Source of the DNA: Ruania halotolerans
GTDB lineage: Bacteria > Actinomycetota > Actinomycetes > Actinomycetales > Beutenbergiaceae
DNA: 64,000 bases
Reading direction: 5' to 3'
Assembly: GCF_021049285.1 (NCBI RefSeq)
Contig: NZ_CP088017.1
Coordinates: 620,001-684,000, forward strand
The translations under genes and the position numbers were made by a program. Shown in pieces: positions 1-7,564 of the stretch. The notes below the pieces were generated by a model that worked only from the letters and a program-made list of their open reading frames with translations, was not told the origin of the DNA and searched no databases. Each line of letters starts with the position of its first letter. The first letter of the stretch is position 1.

Positions 1-737
1 CTGAGCATGGTGGTGATGAGCAGGAAGAACGTCACTGGGCCGAGCAGGGGCAGCACGATGGAGCGGAAGGTGCGCCACGCCGTCGCTCCGTCCAGTGAGG
101 CGGCATCGCGCAGATCCTGGGGGATCGCCTGCAATCCGGCCAGGTAGATCAGCGCCACGTATCCGACGTGCTTCCACAGGTAGACGATGATGATCATCAG
201 CAGAGCCCACGGCGCCGTGGTGTACCACTGTGGAGAGGCGAGACCGAGCCAGCCGAGCAGAGTGGACAGCAGACCGTAGCGTGGGTCGAAGATGTACAGC
301 CAGAGCATGCCCACGGCGATCCCGGAGAGCACGTACGGCGCGAATGCCACGGTGCGCGCGATGCCCCGTCCGAACAGCTTGCGGTTCAGCAGCAACGCCA
401 GCGCCAGCCCGAGCACGAGCGCGCCGCCGACTGTGGCGACCGCGAATATTGCCGTGGTGCCCATGATCTGGGGAGTCTGCGGGTCCGTGAACCACCGCTG
501 GTAGTTCTCCAGTCCGACGAACCGGGCCACGCTGGAGCCCACATTCCACTGCAGCATCGAGTAGTAGAAGCTCAGGAGCAGCGGGCGGTAGACGAAGATC
601 AGCAGCAACGCCACGTTCGGGCCGGCGAGCAGGAGGAAATAGCCGGCATTGCGCAGGCCCTTGCGCCGCCGGGCGCGCCGGCGCTGGGCCGCCGTCGACG
701 AGGCCGGCGCCGGGGTGGAGATGGTGAGCGAACTCAT
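1..737 (-). CDS. Sugar ABC transporter permease, UgpA/MalF type (partial, runs off the window)
   Basis: This is an inner-membrane permease of a carbohydrate ABC importer. I translated it by hand from the ATG at 737; about 245 codons are visible before the window edge, and the C-terminus is missing. After a basic N-terminus (RRRARRRKGLR) there is a first membrane segment (YFLLLAGPNVALLLIFVY), several further hydrophobic segments, and the cytoplasmic EAA loop (DAASLDGATAWRTF) that contacts the ATPase in this family. The N-terminal basic tail followed by a LL..Y(R/P)...S motif is typical of UgpA/MalF-type subunits. Its partner permease and binding protein should lie to the left of the window. 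A perfect inverted repeat about 85 bp upstream (820-835) could be its operator. The substrate cannot be told from sequence. Confidence 0.9.
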   Translation of the reverse strand, partial: MSSLTISTPAPASSTAAQRRRARRRKGLRNAGYFLLLAGPNVALLLIFVYRPLLLSFYYSMLQWNVGSSVARFVGLENYQRWFTDPQTPQIMGTTAIFAVATVGGALVLGLALALLLNRKLFGRGIARTVAFAPYVLSGIAVGMLWLYIFDPRYGLLSTLLGWLGLASPQWYTTAPWALLMIIIVYLWKHVGYVALIYLAGLQAIPQDLRDAASLDGATAWRTFRSIVLPLLGPVTFFLLITTML

Positions 738-819
738 GAGTGGAATGTCCGATCTCGAGGAACCGAATCCACGCTAGGAGCACTCCGGCGGGGGTTTCGA
801 CGAGATCGATGAATGCTCA

Positions 820-835
820 TTTCTGGTTCCAGAAA
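820..835. promoter_or_regulatory. Inverted repeat, candidate operator of the sugar ABC operon
   Basis: TTTCTGG-TT-CCAGAAA is a perfect 7-bp inverted repeat with a 2-base centre, placed 83 bases upstream of the permease start. It continues into AACGTT. The position and symmetry fit a dimeric repressor of the LacI or ROK kind, but no regulator gene lies next to it in this window, so the assignment is inference. Confidence 0.35.
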
Positions 836-1045
836 CGTTCACCTGTGTGTCGTTTTCACGCCAGTCGTTCACCATTCTTGATCAGTTGTGCTCACTGGCG
901 ACCGGCGGGCGTCGCCCGTGAGCGATCCGTGGAGTGCTCGACGTTTCTGAATCTGGTTCTGTGCACGAGAACGAGACGATGAGCCGGCTCGAGCTGTTGG
1001 CGTCCGGGACGACTCGTGTTGATCACGCGTGTCCAGTAGTGGCAC

Positions 1046-1069
1046 CACCCTGCACGCCCTCATAGGGTG
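1046..1069 (+). promoter_or_regulatory. Start-proximal hairpin before parA-like gene
   Basis: CACCCT (1046-1051) pairs with AGGGTG (1064-1069), leaving five bases before the ATG at 1075. The right arm contains the only purine-rich stretch that could serve as ribosome binding site. Folding would mask it, so weak or regulated translation is possible. The stem is short and could be chance. Confidence 0.2.
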
Positions 1070-1074
1070 CCCGT

Positions 1075-1827
1075 ATGAAAATCGTTGCCGTGTACTCCAC
1101 CAAGGGTGGGGCTGGAAAGACGTCCGCAGCGGTCAACCTCGCCTGGGAAGCGAGCAGATCGGGCGCGGTGCTGCTGTGGGACCTGGATGCTCAGGGGGCG
1201 AGCACGTACCTGACCGGCGTGAAGCCCAAGCTGAAGGGCGGGGTCGCCAAGCTGGTCAAGGGGAGTAACACGATCTCCGACGTGGTCCGGGAAGCCGCCT
1301 TTCCCAGGCCCGAAGGGCACCACCGGATCGACGTCGTCCCAGCCGATGACTCCTACCGAGAGCTCGAACTGATGCTCGATTCCGTAAAGGGCTCGCGGCG
1401 CCGGCTCGAGAAGGCGCTCAAGGATGCCTCCGGTACCTATGACACGGTCATCCTGGACTGTCCTCCCGGCGCTTCGCTGGTGGCGGAGAACGCCGTGCGA
1501 TCTGCCGATGTGATCGTCACACCTGTAGCGCCGGCCGCACTCTCCCTTCGCTCGCTGGAGCAAGTGCGCGGCGTGGTGGCAGATTCCGCGAAGCCTGCTC
1601 CGATCCTGGCGTTTCTCTCCATGGTGGACCGGCGCAAGCTCTCACACCGGCGCGCGGTCGAGGACCTGCCCGTTGAGCACAAGGAGATCGTCGACGTCGT
1701 CGTACCCGCCAGTGTCGTGGTGGAACGCATGGGGTCCGAACGTGCGCCGGTGGCCGCGTTCGCGCCGCGCCATCAGGTGGCGCTGGCTTATACGGATCTG
1801 TGGGCGCTCGTCGTCAAGGCCGCCTGA
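1075..1827 (+). CDS. ParA/MinD-type P-loop ATPase, orphan
   Basis: A 250-residue ATPase of the ParA/Soj/MinD superfamily. Seen: the deviant Walker A motif KGGAGKTS at residues 10-17 with the signature lysine (K10), switch I/A' region WDLDAQGAS near residue 36, and Walker B VILDCPPG near 124. There is no N-terminal HTH domain, so it is of the short chromosomal or plasmid type Ib/Soj kind. Known of the family: ATP-dependent dimers bind DNA or membrane and position cargo. No parB gene, parS-like repeats or replication gene lies nearby, so it is an orphan whose cargo is unknown. A possible 45-codon ORF follows directly after its stop. The start is the first ATG in frame; its ribosome binding site is weak. 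Confidence 0.85.
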   Translation: MKIVAVYSTKGGAGKTSAAVNLAWEASRSGAVLLWDLDAQGASTYLTGVKPKLKGGVAKLVKGSNTISDVVREAAFPRPEGHHRIDVVPADDSYRELELMLDSVKGSRRRLEKALKDASGTYDTVILDCPPGASLVAENAVRSADVIVTPVAPAALSLRSLEQVRGVVADSAKPAPILAFLSMVDRRKLSHRRAVEDLPVEHKEIVDVVVPASVVVERMGSERAPVAAFAPRHQVALAYTDLWALVVKAA

Positions 1828-1965
1828 GTGCTGACGGCGCTTCGACGTACTGGATCGACGCCGTGGTCGAGTTCGATGGGAAGTTTCGCGGAGTCCGGCC
1901 TCGTCGCGCGGGTCGATCTGGACGTCGACGACGCCACGATGGTGCTTGTCACGCTCGGCGAATAG
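1828..1965 (+). CDS. Possible small protein directly after the ParA-like gene
   Basis: A GTG-started frame of 45 codons begins at the base after the parA stop codon and ends at the TAG at 1963. The second half (from the ATG at codon 17) reads GSFAESGLVARVDLDVDDAT and has more coding-like GC-ending codons than the first half; it ends in LVTLGE. It could be a small ParA partner or the last remnant of a larger gene. I recognise no family. The evidence is only composition and spacing, and RecD converges from the other side eight bases later. Confidence 0.25.
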   Translation: MLTALRRTGSTPWSSSMGSFAESGLVARVDLDVDDATMVLVTLGE

Positions 1966-1973
1966 AACACGCC

Positions 1974-3974
1974 TCACGCAGGAGCGGACGGCAGTGGAAC
2001 CCGCAACCCACTTGCCCGCCGCACCGGGTGCGCCACGGCGGCCCGTACCGCCTCCTCACTACCAACGACCCGCACGAACTCCTGCGCCCGAGTCACCGCC
2101 GTATACAGCAGCTCACGCGTCAGCAACGGGGACGTCGCCGGGGGCAGGATCAGCGACACCCGCCCGAACTGACTGCCCTGCGCTCGGTGCACTGTCATCG
2201 CGTGCACCGTCTCCACCGGTGGCAGTCGGTGCGTGCGCACCATCATCGGACGCTCCGGATCCCCGAACGCGGCTACCACGCCCTCCCCGTCGGCGATCAG
2301 TACCCCCGTGTCGCCGTTGTACAGACCGACGTCCTTGTCATTGCTGGTCACCAGGATCGGACGGCCCACCGCCCAGGGATCCCAGGCGTGATACCCGCTC
2401 CCTGCGCCCGTCGCGGCAGCGCTCTCCTGGACCCAGGCCTCCACCTGCGCCGCCCACCTGGCCACCCCGGCCGGACCACGCCGGTGGGCGAGCATCAGTC
2501 GATGCTCGTTCAATGCCTCGAGCGCCCCGGCAGCGTTCCCGGCCCGGGCCTGCGCCACCAGCTTCTCACCCGCAGTGACGGCATCACGGCGCAGATCCGC
2601 AATCGTCGCCTCATCCAATCGCTCGATGTCCGCCGCCACCAACTCCACGCCGTGGCGGCCTGCGCGCAGCAACTCCAGCACTCGATCGGCATCACCGGTA
2701 CGGATCGCCGCCGCCAGCGGGAGGATCTCCGACCCCGCTTTCTGCCGGTGCACGGTGGTCAGCCGCACCACACCGTTACCCAGGTCCGCGGCCACCGCCG
2801 GGTTCCCGGTCGACACGCCTGACTGCGCGCCGGATTCCTCGGTGCCCACGCCCAGCCCGGAGGGCGCTGCCGCCACCGGCGGCCGCGCCACCAGGTCGCC
2901 GAGCACGGCACCGGCCTCCACGGACGCCAGTTGGTCCGCATCGCCGACCAGTACCAGGCGCGTGTCCGGTCGCAACGCCTCCAGCAGCCGCGCCATCAAC
3001 GACAACGGCACCATCGACGTCTCGTCCACGACCACCACGTCGTGCGGCAGGTGATGCCTGGCATCGTGGGCGAACCGGGTGGTGCTTCCGGGCTTATAGC
3101 CGAGCAGGCGGTGCACAGTGGTCGCCTCCGGGAGCCCCACCCGGTCCCGGTCGGCCTCGGGTAGGGCCCCCACCACCTGCGCTGCGGCCTCCTGCAACCG
3201 GGCGGCGGCCTTACCTGTCGGCGCCGCGAGTGCCACCCGCACCGGACCGGCCACGTCCTGCAGCACCGCCAGCAGCCGCGCCACCGTCGTGGTCTTGCCG
3301 GTCCCCGGGCCGCCGGTGAGCACCGTCAACCGCCGCCGCAGCGCATGCGCGGCCGCCAGCCGCTGGCGATCGTCACCCGCTTCCGGGAACAACCGCCGCA
3401 CCGCCGCGGCAGCGCCCTCGGATGCCTCCAGATCCGGCGCAGTGAGCCGCGCATCGATCGACTGCCGCACGGTCAGTTCATCCCGCCAGAACCGGTCCAG
3501 GTAGAGCCGGCCGTTCACCCAGCGAGCCGGCCGCACATCAGGTCGAGCGCCCCCACCGTGACCGTCGGGAGCTGCCGCCACCCCGACGGCGACCATCGGG
3601 CTGGCCTGTACCGCCGCCACCCACGCGGGGTGCTCGGGCCACGGGGGCGGCTCGGCCGCGGCATCCTCGCCCTGACCGGCGTCATCGGGGATGCGCAGGG
3701 CGTCCAGTTCGGACTCCTCGCCTAGGTGCAGGCACACCGACCCGCCACGTAGTGCCCGCACCGTCAGTGCCACGGCGAGCAGCACCCGTTCGTCACTCTC
3801 CCCGGTCAGCCGGCCCAGCCGGGTCGCCACCTGCACATCCGTCGCCGTCACCAGGCCCGAGGCGTTGAACCGGGCCAGCAGCGGCGGCGCCCCGACGGCG
3901 ATCCGTACGTCCCCGTCGGCTCCGTTCGTGGCACCGATGCTCACTGCACTCCTCCCAGTGCTCACGGCACTCAT
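1974..3974 (-). CDS. recD: Exodeoxyribonuclease V subunit alpha (RecD helicase)
   Basis: RecD is the 5'-3' helicase of the RecBCD helicase-nuclease, which resects double-strand breaks for RecA. The 666-residue protein is of usual length. Visible motifs: an N-terminal RecB-contact region, Walker A GGPGTGKTTT near residue 220, Walker B VVVDETSM, a Q/R-rich motif IV region, and C-terminal motifs V-VI (TVHRAQGSQFGRV, ELLYTAVTRAQ). The start ATG overlaps the recB stop as ATGA, so it is translationally coupled as last gene of recC-recB-recD. An Ala/Gly-rich stretch (residues about 365-395, GVGTEESGAQSGVSTG) between helicase motifs looks like an insertion. Assignment is secure from motifs and neighbours. 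Confidence 0.95.
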   Translation of the reverse strand: MSAVSTGRSAVSIGATNGADGDVRIAVGAPPLLARFNASGLVTATDVQVATRLGRLTGESDERVLLAVALTVRALRGGSVCLHLGEESELDALRIPDDAGQGEDAAAEPPPWPEHPAWVAAVQASPMVAVGVAAAPDGHGGGARPDVRPARWVNGRLYLDRFWRDELTVRQSIDARLTAPDLEASEGAAAAVRRLFPEAGDDRQRLAAAHALRRRLTVLTGGPGTGKTTTVARLLAVLQDVAGPVRVALAAPTGKAAARLQEAAAQVVGALPEADRDRVGLPEATTVHRLLGYKPGSTTRFAHDARHHLPHDVVVVDETSMVPLSLMARLLEALRPDTRLVLVGDADQLASVEAGAVLGDLVARPPVAAAPSGLGVGTEESGAQSGVSTGNPAVAADLGNGVVRLTTVHRQKAGSEILPLAAAIRTGDADRVLELLRAGRHGVELVAADIERLDEATIADLRRDAVTAGEKLVAQARAGNAAGALEALNEHRLMLAHRRGPAGVARWAAQVEAWVQESAAATGAGSGYHAWDPWAVGRPILVTSNDKDVGLYNGDTGVLIADGEGVVAAFGDPERPMMVRTHRLPPVETVHAMTVHRAQGSQFGRVSLILPPATSPLLTRELLYTAVTRAQEFVRVVGSEEAVRAAVAHPVRRASGLRVPLPSAPA

Positions 3975-6900
3975 ACCGGCCCCCCTGCGCTGCTCGGCGA
4001 GCGGGCGCCGTCAAGAACTGCCGAGAGCGCGGGCACCAGCCCCGCCGGGGGGCGCCACGCGAGCACTCCGTAGGGCGACCCGTCCGGTCCCACCGGAGTG
4101 TCCGGTCCCGCCATCCCGCGAACGAACAGGTACAGACCACCGCCCAGGTGGACGTCCGGGTCATAGCCGCGTAGCCGCCACCGCAGGTACCGGTGCAGTC
4201 CCACCAGGTACAGCAACAGCTGCAGCGGGTAGTGCGCCTGCAGCATCGCCTCCACCACGGCGCCTGGCCGGTAGTCGTGCACGGTCAGGTCGGCCCCGAG
4301 CGTGCCGAGCCGGTTCGTCTTGTAGTCGCAGACCAGAAAACTCGCAGGACTGCTCGCCCCGCTGCCGCCGTGCACCCGCAGCACCGCGTCGATCGAACCC
4401 GTCAGATATCCGCGCAACTCGGCCGGTCCGTCTGGGTCCGCGGCGAGCGTGCGGAGCATCTGCGGGTAGGGGGCGAAGGTGTCGCCGGCGTCGAGATACG
4501 CCTCGAGCGCATCGGCCACGTCCCGCAGCGTAGCGGCCCGCACGGGTGGCTGGCTGCCGCCGTCACCCTGGCCGCCACCCTCACCCTGGCCGCTACCGTC
4601 ACTGTGGCCACCACCGCCCGACATGCCGGCATCGGCCCGACCATCCCCACCGGCGAGCGGAAGCTCGAACTCCAGTTCGGAGAGCCGGTCCGCGGGATCG
4701 AAGTCGGCCAATGTCCGCTCGGCCGCGAGCGGACCCAGGGGAGTGCGCATCACCGTCCCCAGCGCGCTTGCCAGCGACTCCACCTCGAGCCCATCCACCC
4801 GTGCGGATGACGCGGCACGGCAGCGGGCCAGCAGTTCAGCGTCCAGATCACTGGCCGTCGTGTCGGCGTACTCCAGCACCTCGTGCACCAGCGTGCCGAA
4901 CGCCGCTCCGGCCGGTTGCTCAGCCATCGGGGAGGGGAGGTCGAGCCCGGGAGCGCCGGGGGCGTCCGTCACCGTGGCCAGAACGGCCCCGCCCTCCCGG
5001 TCGCTCTCGGCGGTGTTCCCGGGTTCATCCAGGATGCCTGTATCCTCGGGTTCGCTGAGCACCCCAGTCCCGCCCGCCGCCCCATCGCCGGTCGCAGCGG
5101 CGTACGCGTGATGGGCCGCCGCCGTGAGCGCGGTGTAGGAGGCGCGGCGCCAACTGGGGTCAGGGAGCCGGTCGAGGTGGGCCACGGCGAGGGCTGGGGA
5201 GCTCTGCACCGGTGGATCCCACAGGTCTCGGCTCGGCTGCGCCGGTGCCACCTCCGCGGCGATCGTCCCCCCTGAGCGCCCGGCGATCGCCTCGAAGGCG
5301 TCCCGGACCGGGGCATCGCCCAGCGCCCCCGGCTCTGCCGCGACCGCCGGGGCGCCACCGAGGTCACGCCCGCCGAGCAGCACTCGGGTGAGCGGACCCT
5401 TCGCCGTGTTGCGGGAGGGCGCCCAGTGCGCGACCACCTGGTGGCGGGCCCGGGTCAACGCCACGTACAGCAAGCGCAGGTCCTCACCTCGGTCCTCGCG
5501 CTGATACCTTTCGCGCGCCTCCCGGTACAGGTGCGAGCCCGGACCGCCCACATGCAGGATGCGGCGGCCGTCGTCTGCGTGGAAACCGAGGATCGCGGGG
5601 GTCGCGGCCTCGTATCGGTCCCACGCGAACGGCACGTACACCACACCGAACTCCAGGCCCTTGCTGGCGTGCACCGTGACCACCTGGACGGCGGCCGCGT
5701 CCGTCTCCAGCCGCCGGCTGCGCTCCTCCTCGAAATCGCGTGTGGCCTCCCGGATCCGGCGGCGTAGCCACCCGGTCAGGGCCGCCGCGCCCAGTCCTTC
5801 GGTCACCGCGACCGTATGCAGCACCTCGCCCACGTGGCGTAGGTCGGTCAGTCGCCGCTCACCGGTGGTGGTGGCCATCAGCCGTTCGGCGACACCTCCT
5901 CGGGTGACCGTCTCGTGCAGCGCCGCCACCCCGCGGGTGGCGAGCAGCCGCGCCCAGGTGCGCACCGTCTCGGCGAGCCGGTCCCGGTCGGTGTCGTCCG
6001 CCGTCGCCAACCTGCTGGCGTCCCAGCCGATGAACGGGGTGAGCGCCAATGCCGAGGCTCGCCCGTGTGAGCCGGGCTGCTCGAGCGCGTCCAGCAGGGT
6101 GAGCCACTCCCGGGCAGCGGGCGTGGCGAACACGCTCGAGAGCCCCGAGACGACGGCCGGGACCCCACGCGCGCTGAGCTCGGCCCGCACCTGCTCAGCC
6201 TGCGCATTCGTGCGGGTCAGGACGGCCACGTCCCCCGGCCGCAGCTCCCGCCATGCTGAGGTGTCGATGCCGGCCCCATCGACTTCGGGTCCGCCCTGTC
6301 GGATTCGCGCATGGCCGAGACGGGAGACGATGTCGGCGGCCGTGTCAGCCGCGATGAAGGATCGAGCATCGCCCACGTAGGGATCCTTGCCCGGTCGCAC
6401 CCCCAGCGCCTCGCGGGTGACCTGCCGCAACCGCAGTGCCGGTCCGCCGTCGAACCGGTGCTGCCGATGGGCGGCCTCGACCGGTCCCACGGTGATCTGG
6501 TCGTGGCCGAGCGCCGCCCCGCCGAGCACCGTGTGCAGCGCATCGAGCAGGGTAGTGTCACTGCGCCAATTCGTGCCCAACGTGGCGGTCGCCGCGGCGT
6601 CATACTTGGCGTCCAGGTAGGCCGCCACATCGGCGCCGCGGAAGGCGTAAATCGCCTGCTTCGGATCCCCGATCAGCACCAGGGTGCGATGGCCGTGGAA
6701 GGCGGTACGCAGGATCTCCCACTGCACCGGGTCGGTGTCCTGGAACTCGTCCACCATCACCACGCGGTAACGGTCCCGCACCCGCTGCGCCGCCGCCGGG
6801 CCGTGCCGCGGGTCCCGCAGGGCATCGCGTAGCAGCACCAGCAGGTCGTCGTAGTCCATCAGGTGGCCGACCCGCTTGCGCCGCTCGGTCTCCTCCCGCA

Positions 6901-7564
6901 CGGCCATCGCCAGCCGGTACCGCAACGCGCCCAGATCTGCCTGATCCTCAGCTCTCGGCTCCAGCTCGGCGCCATGATCGCTGACGGCGGCCCGCCCCAA
7001 TGCGTAGAGCTCGTCCGGGATCAGGCGTGGCTTCCTCTCGTCGGAGAACTCCTGGATGTAGAGGTCGTCGGTGACTTCCTGCACCAGGTCAGCCACGTCG
7101 GCGACGAAGGTCGCCGCAGGGTCCACATCGGCCGCGATCCCCAGCGCGGTGAGCATCTGCTGGCAGAACCCGTGCGTGGTGGTGATCGTGGCCGCATCCA
7201 GTTGGGACAGTGCCCGGGCCAGGCGGGCCCGCCGCCGGTCCAATTCAGCGGCGTCCACGTCGGCGAGCAGCGCCACGAGCGGGTCGTCGCTGGCGGCAGG
7301 ATCGGCCGATCGCAGCGCCCGTTCGGTGCTGACCAGACGTTCACGCACCCGGTCACGGAGCTCGGATGTGGCGGCCCGGCCGAAGGTCACCAGCATCAGG
7401 TCCCGCAGTTCGGCCACGCCTTCGGCCACGTACCGGGCGGTCAACGCCGCGATGGTGAACGTCTTCCCAGTGCCGGCGCTGGCCTCCAGCACGGTGGTGC
7501 CCTGCGGAAGCGGGCCGTGGACGTCAAAGGTCGCGGGCATGTCGAGTGGCGTCTGGTCGGTCAT
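3971..7564 (-). CDS. recB: Exodeoxyribonuclease V subunit beta (RecB helicase-nuclease)
   Basis: RecB is the 3'-5' helicase and nuclease subunit of RecBCD. The 1197-residue protein shows UvrD-type helicase motifs in order: Walker A EASAGTGKTF (K34), motif II MVDEFQDTDPVQW, motif III LIGDPKQAIYAFRGAD, motif V VTVHASKGLEFGVVY, and motif VI LLYVALTRARHQ. The C-terminal RecB nuclease domain has the catalytic FLVCDYKTNRLG near residue 1080, with LVHEVLEYA upstream. I chose the ATG at 7564 because it overlaps the recC stop as ATGA and gives MTDQTPLDMPATFDV, matching where homology begins; a longer upstream frame exists but lies inside recC. A Gly/Ser/Gln repeat (about residues 975-1015, SGQGEGGGQGDGG) inserted before the nuclease domain is unusual for the family. 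Confidence 0.96.
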   Translation of the reverse strand: MTDQTPLDMPATFDVHGPLPQGTTVLEASAGTGKTFTIAALTARYVAEGVAELRDLMLVTFGRAATSELRDRVRERLVSTERALRSADPAASDDPLVALLADVDAAELDRRRARLARALSQLDAATITTTHGFCQQMLTALGIAADVDPAATFVADVADLVQEVTDDLYIQEFSDERKPRLIPDELYALGRAAVSDHGAELEPRAEDQADLGALRYRLAMAVREETERRKRVGHLMDYDDLLVLLRDALRDPRHGPAAAQRVRDRYRVVMVDEFQDTDPVQWEILRTAFHGHRTLVLIGDPKQAIYAFRGADVAAYLDAKYDAAATATLGTNWRSDTTLLDALHTVLGGAALGHDQITVGPVEAAHRQHRFDGGPALRLRQVTREALGVRPGKDPYVGDARSFIAADTAADIVSRLGHARIRQGGPEVDGAGIDTSAWRELRPGDVAVLTRTNAQAEQVRAELSARGVPAVVSGLSSVFATPAAREWLTLLDALEQPGSHGRASALALTPFIGWDASRLATADDTDRDRLAETVRTWARLLATRGVAALHETVTRGGVAERLMATTTGERRLTDLRHVGEVLHTVAVTEGLGAAALTGWLRRRIREATRDFEEERSRRLETDAAAVQVVTVHASKGLEFGVVYVPFAWDRYEAATPAILGFHADDGRRILHVGGPGSHLYREARERYQREDRGEDLRLLYVALTRARHQVVAHWAPSRNTAKGPLTRVLLGGRDLGGAPAVAAEPGALGDAPVRDAFEAIAGRSGGTIAAEVAPAQPSRDLWDPPVQSSPALAVAHLDRLPDPSWRRASYTALTAAAHHAYAAATGDGAAGGTGVLSEPEDTGILDEPGNTAESDREGGAVLATVTDAPGAPGLDLPSPMAEQPAGAAFGTLVHEVLEYADTTASDLDAELLARCRAASSARVDGLEVESLASALGTVMRTPLGPLAAERTLADFDPADRLSELEFELPLAGGDGRADAGMSGGGGHSDGSGQGEGGGQGDGGSQPPVRAATLRDVADALEAYLDAGDTFAPYPQMLRTLAADPDGPAELRGYLTGSIDAVLRVHGGSGASSPASFLVCDYKTNRLGTLGADLTVHDYRPGAVVEAMLQAHYPLQLLLYLVGLHRYLRWRLRGYDPDVHLGGGLYLFVRGMAGPDTPVGPDGSPYGVLAWRPPAGLVPALSAVLDGARSPSSAGGPV

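Larger units (their letters stand above)
738..1074. other. Divergent intergenic region, sugar permease / parA
   Basis: No gene is seen in these 337 bases. The region separates two divergent genes and must hold both promoters. It is less GC-rich than its neighbours and contains the inverted repeat at 820-835, a related half-site near 942-957 (GTTTCTGAATCTGG) and a small hairpin next to the parA start. Confidence 0.6.

Noticed and set aside
1075-1827. ParA-like gene as evidence of a plasmid or the replication origin
   Set aside because: No parB, parS-like repeats, dnaA, gidB or plasmid rep gene is present; the neighbours are ordinary chromosomal genes.
1800-2822. A 340-codon plus-strand frame antisense to recD
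   Set aside because: RecD motifs on the other strand are complete; this frame is Arg/His/Pro-rich with no recognisable domain.
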